From Algoriphagus lutimaris (lineage in GTDB: Bacteria; Bacteroidota; Bacteroidia; Cytophagales; Cyclobacteriaceae), in assembly GCF_017051705.1 (NCBI RefSeq), contig NZ_JAFIDJ010000002.1, positions 1,371,151 through 1,435,150 on the forward strand: 64,000 bases of DNA, in the 5' to 3' direction. A model generated the notes under the pieces. It was not told the DNA's origin, ran no database searches, and saw nothing but the letters and a program-made list of their open reading frames with translations. The translations under genes were made by a program, and so were the position numbers. Each line of letters starts with the position of its first letter. The stretch's first letter is position 1. Shown here piece by piece: positions 1 to 9,444 of this stretch.

Positions 1-1017
1 CCCGCTACTCATACTACGCCAGATTCGGTGAGTGTTCAAGCATTGCTTCGACAAATGTTGGATGCAGGATGTACCCATTGTTTTATGGAGGCAAGTTCCC
101 ATGCGATCGTTCAGGAAAGAATTGCCGGTTTAAAAATGGCAGGAGCGGTATTTACCAATATCTCACACGACCATCTGGATTATCATAAAACTTTTGATGA
201 ATACATCAAAGCAAAGAAGAAGCTCTTTGATGAGCTTCCAAAAGATGCTTTTGCCTTGGTCAATGCGGATGATAAAAGAGGGATGGTTATGCTTCAAAAC
301 TGCAAGGGCGCTCATCAAACCTTTGGTTTAAAAACTCCGGCAGATTTCAAAGCCAAAATCATATCCAATACCCTGGAAGGTCTGGAGCTTGAGATCAATA
401 ATAAATTGATCTGGTTTCGAATGATCGGTGCTTTCAATGCTTATAATCTCTTGGGTGTCATGGGAACAGCAGTGTTGTTAGGAGAGGATGAAGAAGAAGT
501 ACTTCGTGAATTGTCTGGTATTAAAGGAGCGAAAGGAAGGTTTGACAGAATTTCAATAGGTGGGATTACAGCCATTGTAGATTATGCGCATACACCGGAT
601 GCTTTAGATAATGTGTTGAAAACCATTAATGGGGTTCGCACAGGTAACGAGCAATTGATTACGGTAGTTGGCTGTGGAGGAAATCGTGACAAAACGAAGC
701 GGCCTATCATGGCCAAGATTGCAGTTCAGGAAAGTGATAAAGCCATTTTGACTTCAGATAATCCAAGGTTTGAAAAGCCAATGGACATTTTAAAAGACAT
801 GTTGGAGGGCGTTAGTCCCACGGAACTACGGAAGACATTGACCATTGAGGACCGCAAAGAAGCAATTAAAACGGCGTGCATGCTTTCTAATAAGGGAGAT
901 ATCATTCTAGTCGCAGGAAAAGGACATGAAGATTATCAAGAAATAGAAGGTGTGAAGCATCACTTTGACGATGCGGAAGTAGTGAAAGAATTATTAACTC
1001 AATTTACCCAGAGCTGA
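1..1017 (+). CDS. murE: UDP-MurNAc-L-Ala-D-Glu:meso-DAP ligase (MurE), 5' end outside window
   Basis: Cytoplasmic Mur ligase that adds the third residue of the peptidoglycan stem peptide using ATP. The reading frame is open from base 1 ([11 protein letters not shown]...), so the N-terminal part with the P-loop lies upstream of the window; about 338 residues are visible. Seen: the MEASSHA motif, [11 protein letters not shown] of the central ligase domain, and DNPR in the C-terminal domain. DNPR is the meso-diaminopimelate recognition motif of MurE (family knowledge), so the product should be the DAP-adding enzyme of a Gram-negative wall, not the lysine type. mraY begins one base after the stop codon, as part of the dcw cluster. 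The internal GTG at base 28 is not the true start. Confidence 0.97.
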   Translation, partial: PATHTTPDSVSVQALLRQMLDAGCTHCFMEASSHAIVQERIAGLKMAGAVFTNISHDHLDYHKTFDEYIKAKKKLFDELPKDAFALVNADDKRGMVMLQNCKGAHQTFGLKTPADFKAKIISNTLEGLELEINNKLIWFRMIGAFNAYNLLGVMGTAVLLGEDEEEVLRELSGIKGAKGRFDRISIGGITAIVDYAHTPDALDNVLKTINGVRTGNEQLITVVGCGGNRDKTKRPIMAKIAVQESDKAILTSDNPRFEKPMDILKDMLEGVSPTELRKTLTIEDRKEAIKTACMLSNKGDIILVAGKGHEDYQEIEGVKHHFDDAEVVKELLTQFTQS

Positions 1018-1018
1018 G

Positions 1019-2230
1019 ATGTTGTATCCCATATTTGAATATTTAGATCAAGTCTTGGACATTCCGGGTACAGGTGTGTTTCGGTACATTTCATTTCGAG
1101 CGGGGATGGCAGCACTCTTTTCTTTGATCATCACCATCACTTTTGGACAAAACATCATCAACTGGATCAGAAGGAAGCAAATTGGAGAGACAGTTCGGGA
1201 TTTAGGGTTGGAAGGACAAAATCAGAAAAAAGGTACTCCTACGATGGGAGGACTGATGATTATTGCAGCTATTCTGATTCCTACATTATTATTCGGTGAT
1301 CTCAATAACATTTACATTATCCTTCTATTGATTACGACCATTTGGTTGGGAGGAATTGGCTTTTTGGATGATTACATCAAAGTCTTTAAAAAGAACAAAG
1401 AGGGACTTGCAGGAAAGTTTAAAATAGTAGGACAAATCGGAATTGGGATTATTGTAGGAACCACACTTTACTTCAATGAAGATGTGGTTATTCGGGAATT
1501 TCAAACCCCTGTTTCCATAGAGGAAGGAGTCGTAGAAACGCCGGCATTCAGGGATGTGAAGGTTGCAAAAACTACCATTCCTTTTGTCAAAAACAATGAG
1601 TTGAATTATGAGACGTTATTAGGCTTCCTCGGAGAAGCAATGACTCCTATTTTATACATTTTTGTAGTGACTTTTATCATTACAGCGGTATCCAACGGGG
1701 CAAATATTACAGATGGAATAGATGGCCTGGCTGCAGGGACCTCTGCAATAATAGGCCTGACCATAGCCATTTTTGCCTATATCTCAGGAAATGCCATTTT
1801 CTCGCAATACCTCAATATCATGTACATCCCTAACTCCGGTGAGTTGGTGATTTTTGCATCTGCATTTATAGGAGCCTGCATTGGATTCCTTTGGTACAAT
1901 GCCTATCCAGCCCAGGTTTTTATGGGAGACACGGGAAGTCTGATGCTTGGAGGAGTGATTGCCGTTTTGGCCCTGACTTTAAGAAAAGAATTATTGATTC
2001 CATTGATGTGTGGAATTTTCGTGGTTGAAAATGCCAGTGTGGTGTTGCAGGTCAGCTACTTCAAATACACGAAAAAGAAATATGGGGAGGGAAGAAGGAT
2101 ATTTCTGATGTCTCCTCTACATCATCATTATCAAAAGAAAAATATTCCTGAGCCAAAGATTGTAACCAGGTTTTGGATTGTTGGGATCCTTCTGGCAGTG
2201 ATCACATTGGCAACATTGAAATTGAGATAA
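1019..2230 (+). CDS. mraY: phospho-MurNAc-pentapeptide transferase MraY
   Basis: Integral membrane enzyme that transfers phospho-MurNAc-pentapeptide to undecaprenyl phosphate, giving lipid I. It is strongly hydrophobic throughout, with about ten membrane segments. Seen: the DD pair at residues 117-118 (FLDDY), the [10 protein letters not shown] motif near residues 229-238, and an HHHYQKK motif near the C-terminus, all family signatures. At 403 residues it is longer than the roughly 360 of the E. coli enzyme; the extra length is mainly at residues 155-200, a polar stretch ([19 protein letters not shown] and following) between membrane segments. Such longer MraY proteins are probably normal in Bacteroidota, but I infer this. 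It starts one base after murE and is followed by murD after 7 bases. Confidence 0.97.
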   Translation: MLYPIFEYLDQVLDIPGTGVFRYISFRAGMAALFSLIITITFGQNIINWIRRKQIGETVRDLGLEGQNQKKGTPTMGGLMIIAAILIPTLLFGDLNNIYIILLLITTIWLGGIGFLDDYIKVFKKNKEGLAGKFKIVGQIGIGIIVGTTLYFNEDVVIREFQTPVSIEEGVVETPAFRDVKVAKTTIPFVKNNELNYETLLGFLGEAMTPILYIFVVTFIITAVSNGANITDGIDGLAAGTSAIIGLTIAIFAYISGNAIFSQYLNIMYIPNSGELVIFASAFIGACIGFLWYNAYPAQVFMGDTGSLMLGGVIAVLALTLRKELLIPLMCGIFVVENASVVLQVSYFKYTKKKYGEGRRIFLMSPLHHHYQKKNIPEPKIVTRFWIVGILLAVITLATLKLR

Positions 2231-2237
2231 AACGAAT

Positions 2238-3590
2238 ATGAAACAAATAACCATACTAGGTGCAGGCGAAAGCGGATTGGGAGCAGCATTGCTCGCAAAA
2301 CGGCAGGGCTATGCGGTATGGGTTTCAGATTCAGGTCGCATTAATGAGGCTCGGAAAGAGAAGTTGGAGATCGAGGAGATTCCATATGAAGAAGGTCTTC
2401 ATTCTGAAGCAATCATATTGAATTCGGATTTGATCATAAAATCTCCTGGCATTCCAAGCAATACTAATATTGTGATGAAAGCGATGGAAGAAGGGATTGC
2501 GGTAATTGATGAATTGGAGTTTGCCAATCGATACAGTGCAGGGAAAGTAATTGCTATTTCTGGTACTAATGGTAAAACAACTACTACGCTTCTGACTTAT
2601 CATTTGTTGAAAACTGCCGGGTTTGACGTGGGATTGGCTGGAAATGTAGGAAAAAGCTGGGCAGCACAATTACTGGAAGAAGATCATGATTGGTGGGTGA
2701 TTGAATGTAGTAGTTTCCAAATCGATGGGTTTTTCTGCTTCAGACCTTCCATAGCCATTTTGACCAATATTACTCCGGACCATCTGGATCGATATGATTA
2801 TCAATTGCAGAATTATGTCCATTCCAAAATGGGGTTGTTCAAAAATATGGGGCCTAGAGATAAAGCTATTTTAAATCTAGACGATTCATTGACGGCAGAA
2901 GGTCTTGAGGGCGTAAAGTTCAGGCCAGAAAAGCTTTGGTTTTCTACCAAGACACCACAAACCCATGGGGGGTATTATGACGGAGAAAATCTGGTGTTTA
3001 AAACTGATGAAAAGTCCGTTTCTATTCCTGTAAATGAGTTTTCTCTTCAAGGAGAACATAATTATTTGAATGCGTTATGCGCAGGAATAGCTTGTCTTTT
3101 GGCAGGGGTGAATGAAGAGCAATTGAAGGCGGGATTGTCCACCTTCAAAAATGCCTCACACCGCATGGAATTGATCAGAGTAATTGACGGAGTCAGCTTT
3201 ATCAATGACAGTAAGGGTACCAATGTGGAGGCTACAGCTTATGCATTGGATGCTTTTAAAAATCCATTGATATGGATTGCGGGCGGGGTAGATAAAGGGA
3301 ATGATTATCGTTCAGTGAAAGGCTTGGTAAAAAGGAAGGTGAAATCCCTCATTTGCCTAGGTAAGGATAATAAGAAATTGAAGGATGCTTTTCAAAATAG
3401 TGTAGAAGATATCCGGGAAACGCAGAGTATCAAAGAAGCCGTAAGTTGGGGCAAAATGTTGGCGAAAGCCGGAGACGTGGTATTACTTTCTCCAGCATGT
3501 GCAAGTTTTGACTTGTTTAAAAATTATGAGGATCGGGGAGAGCAATTTCGAACCGCAGTAAATGAACTCAAACCAGAAACCATCACATGA
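2238..3590 (+). CDS. murD: UDP-MurNAc-L-Ala:D-Glu ligase MurD
   Basis: Cytoplasmic ATP-dependent ligase adding D-glutamate to UDP-MurNAc-L-alanine. The N-terminal Rossmann-like domain has GAGESGLGAA at residues 8-17, the ATP loop GTNGKTTTT is at 109-117, and TNITPDHLDRY marks the central domain; SHRMELI and DSKGTN begin the C-terminal domain. The length of 450 residues is normal. The stop codon overlaps the ftsW start (ATGA), so the two are probably translationally coupled. Confidence 0.97.
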   Translation: MKQITILGAGESGLGAALLAKRQGYAVWVSDSGRINEARKEKLEIEEIPYEEGLHSEAIILNSDLIIKSPGIPSNTNIVMKAMEEGIAVIDELEFANRYSAGKVIAISGTNGKTTTTLLTYHLLKTAGFDVGLAGNVGKSWAAQLLEEDHDWWVIECSSFQIDGFFCFRPSIAILTNITPDHLDRYDYQLQNYVHSKMGLFKNMGPRDKAILNLDDSLTAEGLEGVKFRPEKLWFSTKTPQTHGGYYDGENLVFKTDEKSVSIPVNEFSLQGEHNYLNALCAGIACLLAGVNEEQLKAGLSTFKNASHRMELIRVIDGVSFINDSKGTNVEATAYALDAFKNPLIWIAGGVDKGNDYRSVKGLVKRKVKSLICLGKDNKKLKDAFQNSVEDIRETQSIKEAVSWGKMLAKAGDVVLLSPACASFDLFKNYEDRGEQFRTAVNELKPETIT

Positions 3591-4753
3591 ATCAGTTTAA
3601 GGCATGGATAGATGAGCACTTTAAGGGAGATCCTCTTATTTGGGGGATTGTAATCTTATTGTCTCTTTTCAGTATTCTGGTGGTGTATTCTGCCACGGGA
3701 TCATTGGCCTATAAATATGCAGGAGGAAATACCGAGGTCTATTTATTCAGACACTCGTTTTTGGTATTTGTCTCATTGGTGGTCATGTGGTTTGCCCATA
3801 AAATTCCGTATAGGAACTATGCGCTTTATGCCAGATTGGCCATGTACCTATCTATTCCTTTGTTATTGTTTACTTACATGTTTGGGTCTAATATCAATGA
3901 GGCAAATAGATGGTTGACCATTCCTTTGATTAATCAAGCTTTCCAGCCATCAGATTTGGCAAAGCTGGCACTGATTGCCGCTTTGGCTGCGATGCTAGCC
4001 AGTAAGCAGAATAACATCAAAGATTTCAAGAACACTTTTGTTCCAATCATCATTGCCATTGGAGTGATTTGTTTATTGATCGCTTTGGCAAATATGTCTA
4101 CTGCCATTCTCCTATTGTTGACATGCCTGTTGATCATGTTTGTCGGCAGGGTTCCCGTAAAATACCTAGCCATGGTGGTCATGGTAGGGATGCTTGGATT
4201 GACTGCCGCAGTTTTCTTGGGACAAAGAGGAGAGACTTTCTTCTCCAGAATTGAAGCATTTATGGATAAGGAGGAAGTGCCTTTCCAAGCGGAGCAATCC
4301 TATATCGCCATTGCAACTGGAGGAGTTACCGGGAAGGGTCCCGGAAATAGTGAGCAACGAAATTCTTTACCACACCCCTATTCAGATTTTATCTACGCGA
4401 TCATTATAGAAGAATATGGATTGGTTGGAGGAGCCTCTGTATTGTTTCTGTACTTGGCTTTGCTGTATAGAGGAATGAGAATCGTAGCCAATTCCAATAA
4501 AGCATTTGGGGGCTTGCTTTCAGCAGGGCTCAGTTTTGCATTGGTGATTCAGGCTCTGGTGAATATGGCAGTAGCAGTTGGATTGGGACCGATTACTGGT
4601 TTGCCTCTACCATTACTGAGTATGGGAGGGACCTCATTGGTCTTTACAGGGATTTCCCTGGGGATCATCTTGTCGGTAAGTAGGGGAGATCATCAAGACG
4701 AAGAAGTGGGGAGCGTAGCTGCTACCAATAAATCAAGATTAAAAACAGCTTAG
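3587..4753 (+). CDS. ftsW: lipid II polymerase / division protein FtsW (SEDS family)
   Basis: SEDS-family membrane glycosyltransferase that polymerises lipid II at the division septum together with a class B penicillin-binding protein. It is 388 residues with about ten hydrophobic segments. Seen: NEANRWL after the early membrane segments (canonical FtsW/RodA 'NGaxRWi' region) and the C-terminal GLPLPLLSMGGTSL motif, typical of SEDS proteins. Its place between murD and murG in the dcw cluster identifies it as FtsW rather than RodA. It overlaps murD by four bases. The C-terminal tail is polar and cytoplasmic. Confidence 0.95.
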   Translation: MNQFKAWIDEHFKGDPLIWGIVILLSLFSILVVYSATGSLAYKYAGGNTEVYLFRHSFLVFVSLVVMWFAHKIPYRNYALYARLAMYLSIPLLLFTYMFGSNINEANRWLTIPLINQAFQPSDLAKLALIAALAAMLASKQNNIKDFKNTFVPIIIAIGVICLLIALANMSTAILLLLTCLLIMFVGRVPVKYLAMVVMVGMLGLTAAVFLGQRGETFFSRIEAFMDKEEVPFQAEQSYIAIATGGVTGKGPGNSEQRNSLPHPYSDFIYAIIIEEYGLVGGASVLFLYLALLYRGMRIVANSNKAFGGLLSAGLSFALVIQALVNMAVAVGLGPITGLPLPLLSMGGTSLVFTGISLGIILSVSRGDHQDEEVGSVAATNKSRLKTA

Positions 4754-4781
4754 TATCGAAACGACTAGAACATATCACATC

Positions 4782-5864
4782 ATGATCAGTGGAGGAGGAA
4801 CAGGGGGGCATATCTACCCTGCAATCGCCATTGCCAATGCCTGGAAAGAAGAATTTCCAGACAGCGAGATTCTATTTGTTGGGGCGCTGGGTAAAATGGA
4901 AATGCAAAAAGTTCCAGAGGCGGGCTATCGAATTGAAGGCTTACCAGTAGCAGGGCTTCAGCGAAGGTTGACTTTGGAAAATCTAAAGTTCCCATTTAAA
5001 CTTTTGAATAGCTTGATGCAAGCCAGAAAAATGGTGAAGGAGTTTAAGCCAGACGTGGTGGTGGGTGTGGGAGGTTATGCCAGTGGACCTGTATTGTTTG
5101 TAGCGCAAAGAATGGGTATTCCCACTTTGGTGCAGGAGCAGAATTCTTACGCAGGACTGACCAATAAATTATTGGCCAAAAAAGCCAATAAAATATGTGT
5201 GGCTTACCCTGATATGGAGCGATTCTTTCCAGCAGAAAAGATTGCTTATACAGGAAACCCTGTGAGGAAGGATATTCTGGATTTATCTGGAAAAAGAGAG
5301 CCGGCACTCGCACATTTTAAGCTGGAGGAAGGAAAGAAAACGGTGTTGGTTTTAGGCGGCTCTTTAGGAGCAAGAACTTTAAACCAAGCGGTTTTAAAAG
5401 ACATGAAATCCTTGGATAAAGAGGGGTATCAGGTGCTTTGGCAATCTGGTAAATATTATTTCAAGGACATGCTTGAAAAGACCGAAAAAGCAGGTTTGAA
5501 AAATATTCATTTAAGGGAATTTATCCGAGAAATGGATTTGGCTTATGCGGCTGCGGATCTGATTGTTTCCAGAGCGGGAGCATTGTCAGTATCCGAGTTG
5601 TCTTTGGTAGGAAAGCCAGTGATTTTCATTCCATCTCCCAATGTAGCGGAAGATCATCAGACCAAAAATGCGATGGCTTATGTAAGTCATGATGCAGCTT
5701 GGTTGCTGAGGGATCAAGAAGCTGTAGGGAAGCTAAAATTGAAAGTAGATGAACTAATGGAAGACCCAGCAATTGGGCTTGCATTAGGAATGAATATCAA
5801 GAGTTTGGCAAAGCCGGATGCGGCCATTGCCATCAGAAAAGAAATTGAACAATTAGTAGCATGA
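4782..5864 (+). CDS. murG: UDP-GlcNAc:lipid I GlcNAc transferase MurG (start uncertain)
   Basis: GT28 peripheral membrane enzyme that adds GlcNAc to lipid I to make lipid II. Seen: the glycine-rich loop GGGTGGHIYPA at the extreme N-terminus, GVGGYASGP, and the C-terminal donor site with GGSLGARTLN and SRAGALSVSE. From the ATG at 4782 the protein begins MISGGGTGGH, which cuts into the first beta strand. The frame is open upstream to a stop at 4740 and encodes KQLSIETTRTYHI before this Met; that peptide resembles the missing strand, yet contains no ATG, GTG or TTG. The true start may be a rare codon (ATC 4755, ACG 4761) or the protein may truly be short. The stop overlaps the murC start (ATGA). 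Confidence 0.93.
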   Translation: MISGGGTGGHIYPAIAIANAWKEEFPDSEILFVGALGKMEMQKVPEAGYRIEGLPVAGLQRRLTLENLKFPFKLLNSLMQARKMVKEFKPDVVVGVGGYASGPVLFVAQRMGIPTLVQEQNSYAGLTNKLLAKKANKICVAYPDMERFFPAEKIAYTGNPVRKDILDLSGKREPALAHFKLEEGKKTVLVLGGSLGARTLNQAVLKDMKSLDKEGYQVLWQSGKYYFKDMLEKTEKAGLKNIHLREFIREMDLAYAAADLIVSRAGALSVSELSLVGKPVIFIPSPNVAEDHQTKNAMAYVSHDAAWLLRDQEAVGKLKLKVDELMEDPAIGLALGMNIKSLAKPDAAIAIRKEIEQLVA

Positions 5865-7273
5865 GCTTCGAAGGAATACATAGGGTTTATTTCCTAGGAA
5901 TCGGAGGCATTGGCATGAGTGCCCTTGCTCGATGGTTCAACCATGAGGGATATGCGGTGTCTGGATACGACCGTACGCCATCTCCATTGATAGGAGAGTT
6001 GATGGCGGAAGGCATGACTGTGACATTTGATGACTCTATAGATAGCATTCCTGAAGCGATCAAGAAGTCTCCGGATTCAAGTCTGATTGTGTGGACTCCG
6101 GCGATGCCAAAAGATAGTGTTCAGTTAGCCTATTTTAGAGAGAAAGGCTTCGCCTTGAAAAAGAGATCTGAAGTACTGGGAATGGTGACAGAGAATTTCT
6201 ATACCATCGCGGTAGCAGGAACTCATGGGAAGACGACTACTTCCTCTTTGATTGCTCATTTGTTCAAGGATGCTGGAAAACCTATCGCTGCTTTCTTGGG
6301 AGGAATTACCCAAAACTATCAGAGTAATCTGATTTTGGGCAAAAAGAAATCCAAAAAGCAACGATTTGTAGTAGTGGAAGCGGATGAGTTTGACCGATCA
6401 TTTATGAGACTGCATCCCAATGAGGCCGTGTTGACTAGTACTGACGCGGACCACTTGGATATCTATGGGGATGAAAGCACCATTTTAGATGGTTTTGGAG
6501 ACTTTGTAAAGCTAATTGACAAAAAAGGCAAATTGTTTATTCAGTTTAATGCTGCAGATAGGCTTGGTCTGGATCGCTTACCAAAATTGATCACTAGAAA
6601 ATATGGCTTAAGGTCTGAAGGGATTAGGGCAGAGAATATACAAGCTCGACCTGGATCCTTCCTGTTTGATTATGTAGATGGGAAAAAAGTAATTCCTCAT
6701 TTGGAGTTGCATATCCCAGGTTTTCATAATGTTGAAAATGCCTTGGCAGCTATTGCCATTGCTACAGAACACGGAATCACAGATGAAGAAATAAGGAAAG
6801 GACTTGCTTCTTTCAAAGGTGTAAAAAGAAGATTTGAGATTCATGTCAACCAAAATCATCTGGTTTATATTGATGATTACGCGCATCATCCTGAGGAAAT
6901 CAGAGCTTGTTTAAGTTCTGTGATTGCCATGTATCCAACCAGTAAGCTTACGGTGGTGTTCCAACCTCACTTGTATTCCAGAACCAGGGATTTTGCAGAG
7001 GGATTTTCGGAGAGTCTTTCACTGGCCGATGAGGTGATTTTATTGGATATCTATCCTGCAAGGGAGCTCCCTATTGAAGGAGTAAGCTCCACTATGCTTT
7101 TGGAGAAAATTGAGTCCAAGAAGAAGACCTTGGTAAGCAAGGCTGATTTGATGGGCTATTTGGAAAAATCTGCTCCCGAGGTCTTAGTGACCCTTGGAGC
7201 TGGTGATATAGATCGTTTAGTTCCTGGAATTGCTTCCTGGATGGAGTCTAGACAAAAATTAAACACAGTATGA
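5861..7273 (+). CDS. murC: UDP-MurNAc:L-alanine ligase MurC
   Basis: Cytoplasmic Mur ligase that attaches the first amino acid, L-alanine, to UDP-MurNAc. Seen: the nucleotide-binding GIGGIGMSALAR at residues 13-24, the ATP loop GTHGKTTTSS at 120-129, the EADEFDRSF motif, and YIDDYAHHPEEI in the C-terminal domain, all MurC signatures. The length of 470 residues is normal. It overlaps murG by four bases upstream and ftsQ by four bases downstream, so translation of the three is probably coupled. Confidence 0.97.
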   Translation: MSFEGIHRVYFLGIGGIGMSALARWFNHEGYAVSGYDRTPSPLIGELMAEGMTVTFDDSIDSIPEAIKKSPDSSLIVWTPAMPKDSVQLAYFREKGFALKKRSEVLGMVTENFYTIAVAGTHGKTTTSSLIAHLFKDAGKPIAAFLGGITQNYQSNLILGKKKSKKQRFVVVEADEFDRSFMRLHPNEAVLTSTDADHLDIYGDESTILDGFGDFVKLIDKKGKLFIQFNAADRLGLDRLPKLITRKYGLRSEGIRAENIQARPGSFLFDYVDGKKVIPHLELHIPGFHNVENALAAIAIATEHGITDEEIRKGLASFKGVKRRFEIHVNQNHLVYIDDYAHHPEEIRACLSSVIAMYPTSKLTVVFQPHLYSRTRDFAEGFSESLSLADEVILLDIYPARELPIEGVSSTMLLEKIESKKKTLVSKADLMGYLEKSAPEVLVTLGAGDIDRLVPGIASWMESRQKLNTV

Positions 7274-8028
7274 AAAAGATCAGGATCAAAAAGACACTTG
7301 TTTTTCTGGTGCTATGCATGGTGCTGGTCGGCTTCATTGGCTTTGTGGAGAAGCAAACCTTGTACAAGACTTTTCAAGGTGCTGAGATAAATATTGATGG
7401 GGTCAGTGGGGTCTACTTTGTGGAGGAGAAAGAAATACAGGAGATCATGAGATCTGCTTTTCCTGAATTAAAAGCAGGTTTGATGTTGGAAGAAGTCAGA
7501 TTGGAGGAAGTGGAGAAAAGACTGGCTGGTCATCCCTTTATTAAATCAGTGGAGGCTTCCATCGGCCAAAAGGGAATATTGAATTTAAAGATTCAGCAGC
7601 ACCAACCCATTGCAAGAATTGCGCGGTCCTATGCTGCAGATGGATATATCACGGTGGAGGGAAAAGTAATTCCTACTTCTCCTTCTTATACTAGTAGAGT
7701 ATTGATTTTGCAAGGCAAACAAGCCGAGCAATTGATGGATAAAGGCGATGTGATGGAGCAAATGCCTGAGTTGATGGACCTGATCAATTTCATCGTAGAG
7801 GATGATTTTTGGTCTGCCCAGATCCCGGAATTGGAAGTGAATTCCAAAACGGATATTCGATTGATGCAGCAAGTGGGAAAGCAGGTCATCGAATTTGGAG
7901 ATGCCAATGACATCGCCGAGAAGTTTAAGAAAATTGAAGTCTTCTATAAGGAGATATTACCGCGAAAAGGTTGGAATGCCTATGAGCGTGTGAGCGTAAA
8001 GTTTAAAGATCAAATTGTTTGTGAATAA
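7270..8028 (+). CDS. ftsQ: cell division protein FtsQ/DivIB
   Basis: Bitopic divisome protein linking early (FtsA/FtsZ) and late (FtsW/FtsI) division proteins. It has a short basic cytoplasmic N-terminus (MKKIRIKKT), one membrane helix at about residues 9-26, and a periplasmic part of about 225 residues with a POTRA-like region starting near INIDGVSGVYFVEEKEI. FtsQ sequences diverge strongly, so identification rests on architecture plus the conserved position between murC and ftsA. It overlaps murC by four bases. Confidence 0.88.
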   Translation: MKKIRIKKTLVFLVLCMVLVGFIGFVEKQTLYKTFQGAEINIDGVSGVYFVEEKEIQEIMRSAFPELKAGLMLEEVRLEEVEKRLAGHPFIKSVEASIGQKGILNLKIQQHQPIARIARSYAADGYITVEGKVIPTSPSYTSRVLILQGKQAEQLMDKGDVMEQMPELMDLINFIVEDDFWSAQIPELEVNSKTDIRLMQQVGKQVIEFGDANDIAEKFKKIEVFYKEILPRKGWNAYERVSVKFKDQIVCE

Positions 8029-8038
8029 TAGCTTGGGA

Positions 8039-9349
8039 ATGGAAAATGATAGACTAATCGTCGGACTAGATATTGGAACCACCAAAATCTGTGCGATCAT
8101 CGGCCGAAAAAATGAGTTTGGCAAACTCGAAGTACTCGGAATGGGAAAAGCCATTTCTGACGGTGTCAATCGTGGTGTTGTCACCAACATTGACAAAACT
8201 GTGCATGCTATCCAAAAAGCTGTCGAAGATGCTTCTGAAATGGCTGATGTGGATATTGCAGAAGTCATTGTCGGGATTGCAGGACAGCACATTCAAAGCA
8301 AAATAGTGCATGGAAGCATTATGCGAACTCCAACAGAAGATGAGATTACAGTAGAGGACGTAAGGAGACTTTCCAGCGACATGGAAAACATTGTCGTTCC
8401 TCCGGGAAATAGCATCATCCATGTAATGCCACAGGATTACACCGTCGATTATGAAGGTGGGATTAAGGATCCTGTAGGAATGTCTGGAACTCGTCTGGAG
8501 GCAGACTTCCACATTATCACCGCACAAACAACCGCCATCAATAACATCAATAGATGTGTTCGAAGAGCCAACCTCACTTCCAAGCAGTTGATTCTCGAGC
8601 CATTGGCAAGTTCCTTATCAGTACTCAGTGATGATGAAAAAGAAGCAGGAGTTTGTTTAGTGGATATTGGTGGAGGTACTACTGATATTGCCATTTTCTA
8701 TGAAAATATTATCCGCCATACAGCTGTAATTCCATTGGGTGGAAACATCATCACTACCGATATCAAAGAAGGGTGTATGGTGATGCAAAATCAAGCTGAG
8801 CTATTGAAAACAAGATTTGGAAAGGCCATTGCCAATGAAGCTAATCCAAATGAAATCGTCTCCATCCCTGGATTAAGAAATAGACCTCCTAAAGAAATTT
8901 CGATTCGAAATCTGGCTTCGATTATAGAGGCAAGAATGGAAGAAATCATTGAGATCGTCCAAAACGAAATTATGCAATCGGGTCACTATAAGAAGCTTGC
9001 AGCAGGGATTGTGTTGACTGGAGGAGGCTCTCAATTGCAGTTCATCAGTCAGCTATTTGAATACATGACTGGATTGGATACCCGCATTGGATATCCCAAT
9101 GAGCATTTAGGGAAGTCGGTAGTAGAAGATGTGAAATCTCCTATGTATGCCACATCTGTAGGGCTTGTTTTAGCAGGCTTTAAATCTCTGGATGATCGGG
9201 AAGAAGGATATAAACAAAGACTTGCCAATTCGGGACCGATCGTGAGGCAAGAAAATAAAGAATTGATATCAAAAGATATTTTCCGAAGCATAGGTGCCAA
9301 GCTGAAAGGTTTGATTACCGATGATATCGGAGATGATATTACCTACTAG
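8039..9349 (+). CDS. ftsA: cell division actin-like ATPase FtsA
   Basis: Actin-fold protein that tethers FtsZ to the membrane. I chose ATG 8039, ten bases after the ftsQ stop, giving 436 residues; the in-frame TTG at 8015 would lie inside ftsQ and is less likely. Seen: GLDIGTTKICAIIG (phosphate 1) at the N-terminus, VDIGGGTTDIAIF (phosphate 2) and LTGGGSQL (adenosine motif). The C-terminus carries the amphipathic stretch IFRSIGAKLKGLI, the likely membrane-targeting helix. It lies directly upstream of ftsZ, its partner. Confidence 0.96.
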   Translation: MENDRLIVGLDIGTTKICAIIGRKNEFGKLEVLGMGKAISDGVNRGVVTNIDKTVHAIQKAVEDASEMADVDIAEVIVGIAGQHIQSKIVHGSIMRTPTEDEITVEDVRRLSSDMENIVVPPGNSIIHVMPQDYTVDYEGGIKDPVGMSGTRLEADFHIITAQTTAINNINRCVRRANLTSKQLILEPLASSLSVLSDDEKEAGVCLVDIGGGTTDIAIFYENIIRHTAVIPLGGNIITTDIKEGCMVMQNQAELLKTRFGKAIANEANPNEIVSIPGLRNRPPKEISIRNLASIIEARMEEIIEIVQNEIMQSGHYKKLAAGIVLTGGGSQLQFISQLFEYMTGLDTRIGYPNEHLGKSVVEDVKSPMYATSVGLVLAGFKSLDDREEGYKQRLANSGPIVRQENKELISKDIFRSIGAKLKGLITDDIGDDITY

Positions 9350-9444
9350 GGCTTATGATTGAGGGGAGATAATTGGCTTTGCTTTTTATTTCCCCATTTA
9401 ACCTTTTTACTAACAACTGAAAATAGTTCACCAAATAAATAAAT

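Noticed and set aside
8015-8038. TTG start for ftsA eight codons upstream of the ATG
   Set aside because: It lies inside ftsQ and adds residues without family likeness; ATG 8039 gives the normal FtsA N-terminus.
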